Shown one piece after another: positions 35,919 to 45,526 of a stretch of DNA of 64,000 nt. Where the stretch lies: positions 419,495 to 483,494 of the forward strand of contig JAIXSY010000042.1 in the NCBI GenBank assembly GCA_027484445.1. The letters are read 5' to 3'. The translations under genes and the position numbers were made by a program. Every line of letters starts with the position of its first letter. Positions within the stretch are counted from its first letter, which is position 1. Source of the DNA: Verrucomicrobiaceae bacterium (GTDB lineage Bacteria; Verrucomicrobiota; Verrucomicrobiia; Verrucomicrobiales; Verrucomicrobiaceae). Below the pieces are notes generated by a model. The model saw only the letters and a program-made list of their open reading frames with translations. It did not search any database and was not told the origin of the DNA.

Positions 35919-36857
35919 ATGAACCGACGTCGATTCCTCCAATCCGCTGCAACGGCTCTGCCGATCAGCTGGGCTCCCGCGCGATTGCAGGCCGCACCTG
36001 TGGCCACGCGCATCATTGACACACACACGCACTTTTACGATCCCACGCGTCCTCAGGGCGTGCCGTGGCCTGCACGACAGACCCCGCTCTATCGAAAAGT
36101 CATGCCTGCGGATTGGCGAAAGCTTGCTGGCCCCTTGGGGATCCACCAGACCGTCGTTGTGGAGGCGAGCCCCTGGGTGGAAGACAATCAATGGATGCTC
36201 GACCTTGCTGCTCAGGAAAAAAGCATCGTCGGGTTCGTTGGCAATCTAGATCCAACTCAGCCCGAGTTCGCCGCCCACGTTCGGCGTTTCGCAGCCCATC
36301 CGATCTTTCGTGGCGTGCGCTGGCGTGCTGACTTGGTGCGGATCGATCAACACCAAGCTGCCGCTCTGGCGGGTGCCAAGCTGCTGGCCAGTCATGGCCT
36401 GGAGCTGGATCTGAATGGCGGCCCTGATCTGCTGCCCCACGCGGCGAAGTTGGCGGCTCAAGTGCCCGAGCTCAGGATCGTCATCAATCACCTTGGGGGC
36501 GCAGGCGATCCCCAATCTCTGCGGCCTGAGTGGCGGGAAAACATCACCCAAATCGCAAAGCAGAAGCAGATCTGGATGAAGGTGTCCGCTTTGGTCGAGC
36601 AGGTGAAAGGGCCAGAAGGCCAAGCGCCCCGAGAGGTGGACTATTACCTGCCCATTCTGAACCACCTGTGGGAATCCTTTGGCCCAGATCGACTCGTTTA
36701 TGGCAGCAACTGGCCGGTCAGCGATCGTGGGGCGAGTTACGAGGTCGTGTTGGGTCTCGTCCGTGACTACTTCAGCAGTCATGGCCACGAGGCCTGCGAG
36801 AAGTTCTTTTGGCGAAACTCGCGGGACGTCTATCGCTGGGTCGAGCGCCAAGACTGA
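35919..36857 (+). CDS. Tat-exported amidohydrolase-2 family TIM-barrel hydrolase
   Basis: From the ATG at 35919 (MNRRRFLQSAATALPISW) the protein has 312 residues with a twin-arginine leader. The metal site begins IIDTHTHFYDPTRPQG (HxH), followed by VVEASPW, INHLGGAG (His) and YGSNWPVSD (Asp). It resembles L-fuconolactonase and related 4-sulfomuconolactone hydrolase-like enzymes that open lactones. It would act on a lactone in the periplasm. The substrate is not known. Confidence 0.88.
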   Translation: MNRRRFLQSAATALPISWAPARLQAAPVATRIIDTHTHFYDPTRPQGVPWPARQTPLYRKVMPADWRKLAGPLGIHQTVVVEASPWVEDNQWMLDLAAQEKSIVGFVGNLDPTQPEFAAHVRRFAAHPIFRGVRWRADLVRIDQHQAAALAGAKLLASHGLELDLNGGPDLLPHAAKLAAQVPELRIVINHLGGAGDPQSLRPEWRENITQIAKQKQIWMKVSALVEQVKGPEGQAPREVDYYLPILNHLWESFGPDRLVYGSNWPVSDRGASYEVVLGLVRDYFSSHGHEACEKFFWRNSRDVYRWVERQD

Positions 36858-36949
36858 GCAGACCGGTTCGATGCAGCCTTGTGGCTCTTTTGCCAATCCA
36901 CGAGCTTCTGCTGCAAGGCGGGCAAGATCCGGCGCGTTTGGCTTCGTCC

Positions 36950-37990
36950 ATGATTCGCCCGATTTTTTTCAAGCTTGGCCTTGCTGCTGTCTTCCTCGCC
37001 TTACCCGCTGCCTCCCCTGGCCACGAGGCGGGCAAGCAGATGGCTGAGGTCGCCAATCTTTTTCTCTCGGTGCTTACTCCTGAACAGAAAGCCAAGGCGA
37101 GCTTTGCTTTTGAAGACGAAGAGCGCATCAACTGGCACTTCATCCCAAGAGAGCGGAAAGGCCTGCCGCTGAAGGAAATGACACCGCAGCAAGAACTGCT
37201 GGCCCATGCGCTGCTGAACACAGGGTTAGGCTTTCGAGGTGCGGCCAAGGCCTCGACCATCATGTCCCTGGAGGAAGTGCTATACCAGATCGAAGGCGTG
37301 AACGAGGCCACCCGCGCCGCAGTGCGGGAAAAGCGTGATCCCGAGAAGTATTTCGTGAGCATCTTTGGTCAGCCTAGCGCCGAGGGCACCTGGGGATGGC
37401 GCATCGAAGGCCACCACCTGTCGCTGAACTTCACCATCCGTGATGGGCAGCTTTTGCGCGCCAGCCCGACCTTTTTTGGCACCAATCCTGGCGAAGTCAG
37501 GCAAGGCAACCTGACGGGTCTGCGTGTGTTGGGTAAAGAAGAGGATCTGGGGCGTGATCTGGTCAAAAGTCTTGATCCCGAGCAGTTCAAGCAGGCGTTG
37601 GTGGATGTCGTCGCTCCCAAGGAAATGATCACCGCTGCTGAAAAGCGGGTCGCTTTCCTCCAGCCTGCCGGACTTTCCAACGAGGCCATGACCGCAGCCC
37701 AAAAAGCCATGCTCAAGACAGTGATCACCGAATACACCGACCGCGTGCGCCCAGAAATCGCTGCTGAGCTCTGGGCTGAGATCGAAAAGAGCCCCATCTT
37801 TTTCGCCTGGGCAGGCGGCACAGAGCGTGGTGAGCCCCACTACTATCGAATCCAGGGGAAAACTTTTCTGATCGAGTATGACAATGTGCAAAACGAGGCC
37901 AACCACCCGCACAGCGTCTTCCGCAGTTTCGAAGGCGATTTCGGGCGTGACCTGCTGGCAGAACACCACCGAGAGGCTCATTCGAAGTGA
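36950..37990 (+). CDS. Secreted DUF3500 protein
   Basis: From the ATG at 36950 the protein has 346 residues and a signal peptide (FFKLGLAAVFLALPAASPGHE). The DUF3500 hallmarks are visible: FAFEDEERINWHFIPRERKG, GLPLKEMTPQQ, AEGTWGWRIEGHHLSLNFT, SPTFFGTNPG and YDNVQNEANHPHSVFR with GDFGRDLL at the end. The role of the family is unknown. It follows the amidohydrolase on the same strand. Confidence 0.9.
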   Translation: MIRPIFFKLGLAAVFLALPAASPGHEAGKQMAEVANLFLSVLTPEQKAKASFAFEDEERINWHFIPRERKGLPLKEMTPQQELLAHALLNTGLGFRGAAKASTIMSLEEVLYQIEGVNEATRAAVREKRDPEKYFVSIFGQPSAEGTWGWRIEGHHLSLNFTIRDGQLLRASPTFFGTNPGEVRQGNLTGLRVLGKEEDLGRDLVKSLDPEQFKQALVDVVAPKEMITAAEKRVAFLQPAGLSNEAMTAAQKAMLKTVITEYTDRVRPEIAAELWAEIEKSPIFFAWAGGTERGEPHYYRIQGKTFLIEYDNVQNEANHPHSVFRSFEGDFGRDLLAEHHREAHSK

Positions 37991-38130
37991 GGCCAAACTG
38001 GGCGATTCTGCCCAGGCAAGCGCGTGATCAGATTCGTGTCACACATGCTGGGCAGCGAGTCTGACATGAAATTCTCCTTTGCACCCTCGGAAAGCCCGCT
38101 ACTCTGCGCGCCCTTTTTCCCACCCCACGA

Positions 38131-39015
38131 ATGTCGGACTCCAAAAACACCCTCCGCTTAGGCCTGCCGAAAGGTAGCCTACAGGAGCCCACGCTTGAGC
38201 TGTTCAAGCGTGCGGGATTCAATGTGGTTGTCTCGTCACGCTCTTACAAGCCGACGGTTGATGACGACGATCTCGAATTGCGACTGCTGCGCGCCCAAGA
38301 AATTGGCCGCTACGTCGATCATGGATTCCTCGACTGCGGCATCACCGGGAAAGACTGGATCGCGGAGAACAACGCCGATGTCGAAGTGCTGACGGACCTT
38401 CGCTACTCCAAAGCCACGTCCCGCCCCACGCGCTGGGTTCTGGTGGTGCCGGAGGACTCTCCGGTGAAATCCGTCAAGGACCTTCAGGGCAAGCGCATCG
38501 CCACCGAAGCGGTGGACATGACCCGCGGCTACCTTGCCAAGCATGGCGTGCAGGCTGAAGTCGAGTTCAGCTGGGGGGCCACCGAGGTCAAAGTGCCTGA
38601 GCTCGTGGACGCAATTGTCGATATCACCGAGACGGGCAGTTCTCTCCGGGCCAACAAACTCCGCATCGTGGACACGCTCATGGAGAGCTATCCACAGTTT
38701 GTCGCGAGCAAGGCCGCTTTTGCTGACGAATGGAAGCGCGCGAAGATGGAGACCCTGGTCATGCTGCTCAAAGGAGCGCTGGAGGCCAGGGACAAAGTCG
38801 GACTGAAGATGAATGTTCCCGCGAAATCGCTGGATCAAGTTGTCGCCGCGCTTCCATGCGAGCGTTCGCCGACCGTGTCTCAGCTAGCATTCCCGGAGTG
38901 GGTTGCCGTCGAGATCGTCGTCGCCGAATCCGTCGTGCGGGAGATTATCCCGCGGCTAAAATCACTGGGTGCAGAAGGCATCGTCGAGTACCCGCTGAAC
39001 AAAATCGTCCACTAA
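38131..39015 (+). CDS. hisG: ATP phosphoribosyltransferase, long (regulatory) form
   Basis: The 294-residue HisG catalyses the first step of histidine synthesis from ATP and PRPP. LRLGLPKGSLQEPTLELFKRAG is the start, EVLTDLRYSKATSRPTRWVL follows, and the PRPP loop is IVDITETGSSLRANKL. The C-terminal ACT-like regulatory domain (about 215-294) makes it the long form, sensitive to histidine without HisZ. Other his genes are not adjacent; hisC is 6.5 kb away at 45527. Confidence 0.97.
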   Translation: MSDSKNTLRLGLPKGSLQEPTLELFKRAGFNVVVSSRSYKPTVDDDDLELRLLRAQEIGRYVDHGFLDCGITGKDWIAENNADVEVLTDLRYSKATSRPTRWVLVVPEDSPVKSVKDLQGKRIATEAVDMTRGYLAKHGVQAEVEFSWGATEVKVPELVDAIVDITETGSSLRANKLRIVDTLMESYPQFVASKAAFADEWKRAKMETLVMLLKGALEARDKVGLKMNVPAKSLDQVVAALPCERSPTVSQLAFPEWVAVEIVVAESVVREIIPRLKSLGAEGIVEYPLNKIVH

Positions 39016-39048
39016 CGGACCCAAACCAACAAACCGAGAAACACCAAC

Positions 39049-39153
39049 ATGGGATCGCTCAAAAAGCGCAGAAAGACGAAGATCAACAAGCACAAGCGGA
39101 AGAAGCGCATGCGCGCCAACCGCCACAAGAAGCGTTTGCGCTACAAGTCGTAA
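39049..39153 (+). CDS. AURKAIP1/COX24-type small ribosomal protein (bS22-like)
   Basis: This 34-residue open frame is far below usual size cutoffs but highly characteristic. It starts MGSLKKRRKTKINKHKRKK and ends RMRANRHKKRLRYKS: about half Lys/Arg, with the K-K-R-x-x-K-x-x-x-H-K-x-x-K pattern of the COX24/mS38 C-terminal domain. Bacterial members are small-subunit ribosomal proteins (bS22 in Mycobacterium) and are commonly annotated AURKAIP1/COX24 domain proteins in the PVC group. It starts 33 bases after hisG and is followed by an intrinsic terminator. Coding use (AAG/CGC, TAA stop) is like that of expressed neighbours. Confidence 0.9.
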   Translation: MGSLKKRRKTKINKHKRKKRMRANRHKKRLRYKS

Positions 39154-39180
39154 CCGCTAAGGCTCATTCATGATCTGCTA

Positions 39181-39224
39181 CCCTCCCGCGAAAAGACCTG
39201 TTCCTTTCGCTGGGAGGGCTTTTT
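39181..39224 (+). terminator. Intrinsic terminator after the bS22-like gene
   Basis: CCCTCCC (39181-39187) pairs with GGGAGGG (39212-39218), extended inside by GCGAAA with TTTCGC, and CTTTTT follows. It ends the hisG-bS22 transcript before the TPR gene. Confidence 0.85.
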
Positions 39225-39238
39225 CGTGTCAAAATTTC

Positions 39239-40996
39239 ATGACTAAGCCTCAGCAAGCTTGGTTCCCAGCCCGTTTTGCCTGTGTCGTGGTGGCCGCAGG
39301 TTTAGCGTTGAGTGTCTCTCTCCATGCCAAGCCGCTCAGCCGCGCTGACCTTTCCCTCCGGCTTGCGGATGAGCTCGCTGGCACACGCCTGGAAGATGCC
39401 GCGTTGGGGCAGCGAGCCGCCGCACTTGCCCACTACGCGACCGCGCAGCAGTTGGAACAAGCAGGCCAGATGCGTGAGGCTTTGGAGCACTACATCGCGG
39501 TCGTTCGGGCAGATCCGAGTCAGGCTGAGGCCGCCCAGCACGCCGCTGAACTGGCCTACCGCTACCGGGGCAAGGATGAGGCGGTGGCTCTTCTGGAATC
39601 CACAGTCATGGCCCGTCCGGCGGATTTTCGTCCTGTGATGGCATTGGTGCGCTTCTTGTCCACCTATGGAGCTGAAGACGAGGCTCTGAAAAGCCGGGCA
39701 CAGACTCTTCTGCTCGATTTGACCAAACGCTTTCCTCAGCAGGCAGAGGTCATCACCTTCGCAGTGCTTCAGCACCTCAGTCAAAATCAGCGCTCTCAGG
39801 CGATACAGACGCTGGAGAAAGCCGCCAGTCGTTCAGTGGAAGACCCGGCATGGTGGTTGGCCCTGGGCCGTGCGGCCCAAGAGGTCTGGCCACTCGCCCA
39901 AACGGAAATGCGCGAGGAGCACACTCGGCGCGTCAACGTCTTCTTCGAACGTGCGCTTCAGCAGGCTGCCTCAGGTCCCCCTGGCGATCCCGTGAGGCTC
40001 GATGTCGCTCAATACTATGTCCTTACCAATCAACTGGAAGCGGCAAAGGTGCTCTGTGCCGCCCTGGTGGCGAAAACAGGAAACCTACAGGCGCGCAAAA
40101 TCCTCTTTCGGCTGCATCAGGCGGATGGAGCTAAAGAGGAGGCTCTTCGTGAATTGGAAAAGATCGTCGAGGCGGCTCCTGCCGATGTGGAGCAGCGGCG
40201 CCTGCTCGCGGAGGCCTATCAAGAACGGGAAGAATGGGCCAAGGCGGTGCCACACCTGGAAGCTGCCATTCAGATCGGTGGCGGTGACGCTGCTGATTAT
40301 CAAAGTCTCGGTCAATTGCTGCTGCAGTCTCAGCTCTACGATCGCCTCATTGAGCTTTGTGGCCGGACGATTCAGCTTTTCCCCGACAATCCTGTTTTTC
40401 ACATCCACCAGGCCTTGGCCATGCGCAGTTTGCAGCGTTGGGACAAAGCCATCGCAGCGATGGAAAGAGCGGCTTCTCTGGCTGAAACCGGACAAGCCGA
40501 ACTCGTCAACCATCGCTTCTTTTTTCAGTTTGGTCTGATTCTGGAGCGTGGGGGCAAACCCGAAGAGGCAGCGCGGATGTTTGAAAAAGCCATCACCCTG
40601 ACGCCGAAGGATGAGATCGAAGATGCCTGCACCACCATGAATTACCTCGGCTACATGTGGTTGGAGCAGGGCGTCCACTTGAACAAAGCTGGCGAGCTCA
40701 TTCGCAAAGCCAATGAACTGCAACCCGGCAATCCTGCTTACATCGACAGCTTGGGTTGGTGGCATTACAAAAAGGGTGACTACGCACATGCCTTGGTGGA
40801 GCTGGAGCGTGCCTTGAGTCTGCTGAAGACGCTGGAGCCGGATGATGCAGAAATCCTCGAACACATCGCGCAGACGCAGGTGAAGTTAGGAGACAAGGAG
40901 AAGGCGCGGCAGATGTTTCAGCGGGCATTGGATCTCGGTCCCACGGATCCACGCGTCAGGCAGCGCATCGAAAAAGGCCTGAGTGAGCTGAAGTGA
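39239..40996 (+). CDS. Exported TPR-repeat protein
   Basis: From the ATG at 39239 the protein has 585 residues with signal peptide ARFACVVVAAGLALSVSLHA. The rest is tetratricopeptide repeats, for example AAALAHYATAQQLEQAGQMREALEHYIAVV near the start and NPAYIDSLGWWHYKKGDY ... ARQMFQRALDLGPTDPRVRQ at the end. TPR arrays are protein-binding scaffolds; this one resembles periplasmic TPR proteins of the BepA/PilF type without a catalytic domain. Its partner is unknown. Confidence 0.88.
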   Translation: MTKPQQAWFPARFACVVVAAGLALSVSLHAKPLSRADLSLRLADELAGTRLEDAALGQRAAALAHYATAQQLEQAGQMREALEHYIAVVRADPSQAEAAQHAAELAYRYRGKDEAVALLESTVMARPADFRPVMALVRFLSTYGAEDEALKSRAQTLLLDLTKRFPQQAEVITFAVLQHLSQNQRSQAIQTLEKAASRSVEDPAWWLALGRAAQEVWPLAQTEMREEHTRRVNVFFERALQQAASGPPGDPVRLDVAQYYVLTNQLEAAKVLCAALVAKTGNLQARKILFRLHQADGAKEEALRELEKIVEAAPADVEQRRLLAEAYQEREEWAKAVPHLEAAIQIGGGDAADYQSLGQLLLQSQLYDRLIELCGRTIQLFPDNPVFHIHQALAMRSLQRWDKAIAAMERAASLAETGQAELVNHRFFFQFGLILERGGKPEEAARMFEKAITLTPKDEIEDACTTMNYLGYMWLEQGVHLNKAGELIRKANELQPGNPAYIDSLGWWHYKKGDYAHALVELERALSLLKTLEPDDAEILEHIAQTQVKLGDKEKARQMFQRALDLGPTDPRVRQRIEKGLSELK

Positions 40997-41075
40997 TTGC
41001 CAAGCGTTGATCCAGCTGGCGCACAGCTTGCTTCTTGCCCTAGCTGACATCCGCGCCATCATCCGCGCCCGCTTC

Positions 41076-42839
41076 ATGGACGCAGCCAAAGTCATTGGTC
41101 TTCTCATCATCGCCGTTATCCTGTTTGCCACGGAGAAGATCTCTGTGGATCTGGTGACGCTTGGGTTGCTCTGCACCTTGGTCTTGATGGGCATCATCAC
41201 GCCGAATGAAGCCTTTGCAGGCTTTGGGCAGGACATGATCATCATGCTCGGCTCCATCTTTGTGATTGGTGCGGCACTTAGAGAAACCGGGGTGCTGGAT
41301 TCCGTGGGGCATGTGTTGGCGCGAACCACGGGGGGCAAGCCCAAGCGCATCATCGCAGGCATGATGAGCACGGTCGGCGGCATCTCGGCCTTCATGAACA
41401 ACACCACCGTCACGGCCATGTTCTTGGGCCCCGTCATCGGTCTCGCCAGAAGACTGCACATCCCGCCTTCGCGGCTGCTCATGCCGCTGGCCTTTTCCTC
41501 CATCCTGGGAGGGACTTGCACCTTGATCGGCACCAGCACGAATCTAGCGGTGAGTGGTGCCATGGAAAAGCTAGGCATGGAGCCTATCGCCATGTTTGAG
41601 ATCACGCCCGTGGGTGTCGTCTTGTTTACCGCAGGCCTTTTTTACATGCTGCTGGTCGGGGCGCGCTGGCTGCCTGAGCGAGATCGCTCTGAGCCCAACG
41701 GTGCGGCCACGCCGATCCGGGAGTATCTCTGCGAGGTGGTGATCTTGGCGGGTTCACCGATCATCGGTCAGGAAGTCTATGCCTCGGATTTCTCCGTGAT
41801 GGAGTTCCAAGTGGTGAAAATTCGCCGCGGGGATCTAGACATCGAAGTCGGACCTCATGTGAAACTTCAAGAGGCTGATGTCGTGCTCGTGGCAGGGAAG
41901 GTGCAGAACCTCATCCGTGTCAAAAAAATCGAGGGCATCGACATCCTGGAAGACATCGGTCTGCGCAGTTCGGGTGTGGAAATGAAGGACGCCAGCATCG
42001 TCGAGGTTGTTTTGACACCGAAATCGAGCTTGGTCGGTCAAAGCCTGCGGTCGAGTAACTTTCGCCGCCGCTCCGGTCTCTCCGTTCTAGCGCTGCTGCG
42101 TGGAGATCGCACGCTCAGTGACCACATGGCTGATGTGCCGTTGGAGGCAGGGGACATGCTGCTTTTGCAGGGCTCGTATGATCGCATCCGCGTTTATGAA
42201 GAAAACTCGGAGATGGTGGTGATCTCTGAGCACACCGTGTCTCAGGGCGCTCAAAAGCGAGGCATTGCTGTGCTCGTGGTGTTTGCTTTGGCTGTGCTTC
42301 TCAGCAGCCTGAACCTCATTCCCACCTCGATAGCCTTTCTGCTCGTGGCCTTGGTCGCCCTAGCCACACGCTGCATGACGCTGGACGCAGCCTACGAAAA
42401 TGTGGATTGGCGACTGCTGATCTTGATCGGCGGCATGACGGCCTTTGGCACGGCCATGTCAAAATCAGGCGCGGATCAAGTTTTGGCCCAGCTGATCCTA
42501 GGCTGGCTGCAGCCTTTGGGCGCGATTGCGGTGCTCGCGGGATTCAGTGTCCTGACCGTCATTTTGACCCAACCCATGTCCAATGCTGCCGCAGCGCTCG
42601 TGGTGCTGCCCGTCGCCGTGCAGGCGGCAGAGACGATGCAGGCCAGTCCACGCGCCTTTGCCATCACGGTCATGCTCAGCGCCAGCATCTCCCTGCTGAC
42701 CCCTTTTGAACCGAGCTGCATCCTCGTCTATGGCCCTGGCAAGTATCGCTTCAGCGACTTCATCAAGGTCGGTGGAGGACTGACCGTTCTCACGGTCTTG
42801 CTGATCTTGCTGCTCGTGCCTCTGCGTTGGCCGCTGTGA
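41076..42839 (+). CDS. SLC13/ArsB-NhaD-superfamily permease with two RCK_C domains
   Basis: From the ATG at 41076 the protein has 587 residues; a TTG at 41007 is an alternative start. Membrane helices occur in two sets (about 5-180 and 400-587), with the family loops FMNNTTVTAMFLGPV and GGTCTLIGTSTNLAVSG in the first and TQPMSNAAAALVVLPVA in the second. Between them lie two TrkA-C (RCK_C) domains: EVVILAGSPIIGQEV ... DVVLVAGK and EVVLTPKSSLVGQSL ... DMLLLQGSYDRI. This is the dicarboxylate/sulfate-type transporter with cytoplasmic regulatory domains. The substrate could be sulfate or an organic acid; sulfate release by the sulfatases makes sulfate worth testing. Confidence 0.92.
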   Translation: MDAAKVIGLLIIAVILFATEKISVDLVTLGLLCTLVLMGIITPNEAFAGFGQDMIIMLGSIFVIGAALRETGVLDSVGHVLARTTGGKPKRIIAGMMSTVGGISAFMNNTTVTAMFLGPVIGLARRLHIPPSRLLMPLAFSSILGGTCTLIGTSTNLAVSGAMEKLGMEPIAMFEITPVGVVLFTAGLFYMLLVGARWLPERDRSEPNGAATPIREYLCEVVILAGSPIIGQEVYASDFSVMEFQVVKIRRGDLDIEVGPHVKLQEADVVLVAGKVQNLIRVKKIEGIDILEDIGLRSSGVEMKDASIVEVVLTPKSSLVGQSLRSSNFRRRSGLSVLALLRGDRTLSDHMADVPLEAGDMLLLQGSYDRIRVYEENSEMVVISEHTVSQGAQKRGIAVLVVFALAVLLSSLNLIPTSIAFLLVALVALATRCMTLDAAYENVDWRLLILIGGMTAFGTAMSKSGADQVLAQLILGWLQPLGAIAVLAGFSVLTVILTQPMSNAAAALVVLPVAVQAAETMQASPRAFAITVMLSASISLLTPFEPSCILVYGPGKYRFSDFIKVGGGLTVLTVLLILLLVPLRWPL

Positions 42840-42906
42840 TCCTGGAGTTTTGGCAAATGCCTTGCCTTTCTTTGTAGATTCCCTTTAGCCTTAGCGATTC
42901 TTCGCC

Positions 42907-44145
42907 ATGAAATCACCCGCTGCCAAAAAGCTCTTCGTCATGATGGTCCTGGAATTCTTCATCTGGGGGGCTTGGCTGCCACTGATTTGGGGCTACATGG
43001 GAGCCGATGGGCTGAAGTTTTCGGACATCCAGATCACCTGGGTCGGCAGTGCCTTTGCCATTGCCTCCGTGGTTGGCATCTTCTTCAGCAATCAATTCGC
43101 TGACCGCAATTTTGCAGCCGAGAAGTTCATGGCCTTCAGCCATTTGATTGGGGGCCTCGCCATTTTGGGCATGTTCTGGGCGAAGGATTTTACCACTTTC
43201 TTCAGCCTCATGCTGGTGCACTCGCTGCTCTACGTGCCGACGATTTCAGTCTCGAACTCCATCGCCTTCACCCACCTGAAGGATGCGCAGAAAGAGTTCG
43301 GACTCGTTCGCATGGGCGGGACGATTGGTTGGATTTTGGCGGCATGGCCACTTTACTTCATTCTTCAGGGGAAAAGTGGTGCTGAAGCCGTGGCGGCCAG
43401 CCGTTACATCTTTGTGATCTCGGGAATCGCCTCGCTGCTGTTGGCTGCCTTTAGCCTCAGTCTTCCGCACACGCCAGCCAAGCCTGCGGTGAAGGGGGAA
43501 GGTTCGTTTGCTTGGGTGAAGGCAGCCAGCTTTCTGAAAAAACCTTTCCTTCTGGTGCTCTTCATCGCGACCTTCATCGATTCCACCATCCACAACGGCT
43601 ACTTCTTGATGGCGGGAGGTTTCCTCGGCAGCAAAACAGTAGGCATTTCTCCAGAGTGGATCATGCCGGTGATGAGCATCGGCCAAATCGCTGAAATCTT
43701 GACCATGGCAGTGCTGGGATGGTTCCTGTCCAAGATGGGTTGGAAAGCCACGATGATCCTTGGCATCCTGGGACATGCGGCACGTTTTGCGGTCTTTGCG
43801 TACATGCCGCAGAACCAATCGATGATCATCTTCGTTCAGGTGCTGCATGGCATTTGCTACGCCTTCTTCTTTGCCACGCTTTACATCTTCATTGATGCCG
43901 CCTTTCCCAAGGACGTCCGCTCAAGCGCTCAGGGTCTCTTCAATTTGCTCGTTCTTGGCATTGGTGATCTGGCGGCCAAGTGGTTCTTCATTCCGATGCA
44001 GGGTAAACTCACGGTGGATGGCGTGGTGGATTACAAATCGCTCTTCCTCTGGCCCACCGGACTGTCCCTGGCCGCCGCCGTGCTTCTCCTGATCGCCTTT
44101 TATCCGCCGAAGGAGCTGGATGCTCCGGCAGAGGTCTCGCATTGA
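42907..44145 (+). CDS. MFS nucleoside:H+ symporter-family transporter
   Basis: The 412-residue protein has 12 predicted helices. The beginning LFVMMVLEFFIWGAWLPLIWGYM and loop FGLVRMGGTIGWILAAWPLYF are those of the nucleoside/H+ symporter (NupG/XapB) family. It would import nucleosides. It stands alone between the SLC13 permease and a bidirectional terminator. Confidence 0.88.
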   Translation: MKSPAAKKLFVMMVLEFFIWGAWLPLIWGYMGADGLKFSDIQITWVGSAFAIASVVGIFFSNQFADRNFAAEKFMAFSHLIGGLAILGMFWAKDFTTFFSLMLVHSLLYVPTISVSNSIAFTHLKDAQKEFGLVRMGGTIGWILAAWPLYFILQGKSGAEAVAASRYIFVISGIASLLLAAFSLSLPHTPAKPAVKGEGSFAWVKAASFLKKPFLLVLFIATFIDSTIHNGYFLMAGGFLGSKTVGISPEWIMPVMSIGQIAEILTMAVLGWFLSKMGWKATMILGILGHAARFAVFAYMPQNQSMIIFVQVLHGICYAFFFATLYIFIDAAFPKDVRSSAQGLFNLLVLGIGDLAAKWFFIPMQGKLTVDGVVDYKSLFLWPTGLSLAAAVLLLIAFYPPKELDAPAEVSH

Positions 44146-44165
44146 GGGCCGGACATCACTCCACG

Positions 44166-44200
44166 AAAAAAGGCCGCAGGGTGATCCTGCGGCCTTTTTT
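44166..44200. terminator. Bidirectional intrinsic terminator between convergent genes
   Basis: A 15-bp perfect stem including six A and six T (44166-44180 with 44186-44200, core GGCCGCAGG/CCTGCGGCC, loop GTGAT). It can end both the + strand MFS transcript and the minus-strand NHL-protein transcript. Confidence 0.92.
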
Positions 44201-44215
44201 CATGACGCCGAACTT

Positions 44216-45310
44216 TCAGCGACGGAGCACGCGCACCTTGTGCGCCTCACTATCGCCGATGAAAACGGAGCCGTCGGCATCCACATACACTCCATGCGGG
44301 CGTGCCATGTCGCATTGGAGAGGGTCGCCATCGCCGCCGTTGCCCTTCTTCCCGGTTCCTGCGATGAGGTGGATCTTGCCAGTCGTGGCCTCCACCATGC
44401 GGATCGTGTGGCTTTCGCAGTCCGCCAGCCAGGCATTTCCCTGCGCATCCAGCGCGATGCCTTTCGGACCGCTCAGCGTGGCTTCCTTCGCAGGTCCGCC
44501 ATGGCCGGTCAGGCCTTTTTTGCCGGTGCCGGCGATGTGATGGATCTTGCCCGCCGTGAGGTCGAACTTGAAGACCTGATTCCCTTCTCGGGTGCACAGC
44601 CAGAGATGGCCTGCTCGGTCAAAGTCCAGCGATCTCGGGCCATTCAGCGGGGTGCCCTGGATCGGTGATCCATCGGGCGTTGGCCCAGCTTTGCCAATGC
44701 CAGCGAAGGTGCTGATGTGCCCGCTTTTCATGTCGATCTTGCGGATGACATGGTTGCCGATGTCGCACACGTAGAGAGAACCATCGGGGCCAAACTGGAT
44801 GCTGTGCGGTTGCTTGAACTGGGCTTTTTTCGCGGCATCGCCATCGCCACTGTAACCCGGTTTCCCGTTGCCGGCGATGGTGTCGATGATGCCCGTTTTC
44901 ATGTCGATCTTGCGCACGGCGTGGTTGGTCATGTCCACCACGTAGAGATCGCCTGCGGCATCAAAGCGAAGCTCATGCGGCAGGTTGAACGTGGCCTGGA
45001 GGGCAGGGCCACCGTCGCCGCTGTAGCCCTTTTGGCCACTGCCTGCCACGGTGTGGATCAGGCCATCAGGCGTCACTTTGCGGATGCGCTGACCGGTGTA
45101 TTCGCAGAAGTAAAGTGCCCCATCGGGACCGCGCACGAGGCCAAAAGGATTGTCGATCTTGGCCTTCAGGGCAGAGCCCCCATCGCCGCTGCCGCCCTGC
45201 TCTCCGGTGCCAGCAAAGGTCTCGATGCGCCAGTCAGCCGCTTTTAGAACAGAGGCAGAGAGGCAGAGCAGCAGGAAAGCCAAAGCGGGCGAGGGGAGGG
45301 GAGGTTTCAT
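44216..45310 (-). CDS. Secreted NHL-repeat beta-propeller protein
   Basis: From the ATG at 45310 the protein has 364 residues and a signal peptide (ALAFLLLCLSASVLKAA). The rest is NHL repeats about 55-58 residues long, each with AGSGQKGYSGDGGPA-like and LYVVDMTNHAVRKIDM-like elements (GDGG and H-x-I/V-R-K-I motifs). It is a propeller scaffold common in Verrucomicrobia and Planctomycetes; no catalytic residues are assigned. It is convergent with the MFS gene. Confidence 0.9.
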   Translation of the reverse strand: MKPPLPSPALAFLLLCLSASVLKAADWRIETFAGTGEQGGSGDGGSALKAKIDNPFGLVRGPDGALYFCEYTGQRIRKVTPDGLIHTVAGSGQKGYSGDGGPALQATFNLPHELRFDAAGDLYVVDMTNHAVRKIDMKTGIIDTIAGNGKPGYSGDGDAAKKAQFKQPHSIQFGPDGSLYVCDIGNHVIRKIDMKSGHISTFAGIGKAGPTPDGSPIQGTPLNGPRSLDFDRAGHLWLCTREGNQVFKFDLTAGKIHHIAGTGKKGLTGHGGPAKEATLSGPKGIALDAQGNAWLADCESHTIRMVEATTGKIHLIAGTGKKGNGGDGDPLQCDMARPHGVYVDADGSVFIGDSEAHKVRVLRR

Positions 45311-45526
45311 GGGGTGGGCGGGAACGCTGGTAGAAAAGCAGATGCCTGCGGTTCTCCAAGTCAATTTGCTGCGGCGCAAAGCCGAAAAGCCTAGGGAAAA
45401 CAGCCTTGAGGGTGCCTCGATCTAGGCCGCGCTGCCTGAACTTTGGCAAAAGTGGGCTCTGGTGAACCCGCGCGCTTGCGGCCAGGGCAAATCCGGCCAT
45501 GAGAGCAGGCTCTACCCCCTGACCGC

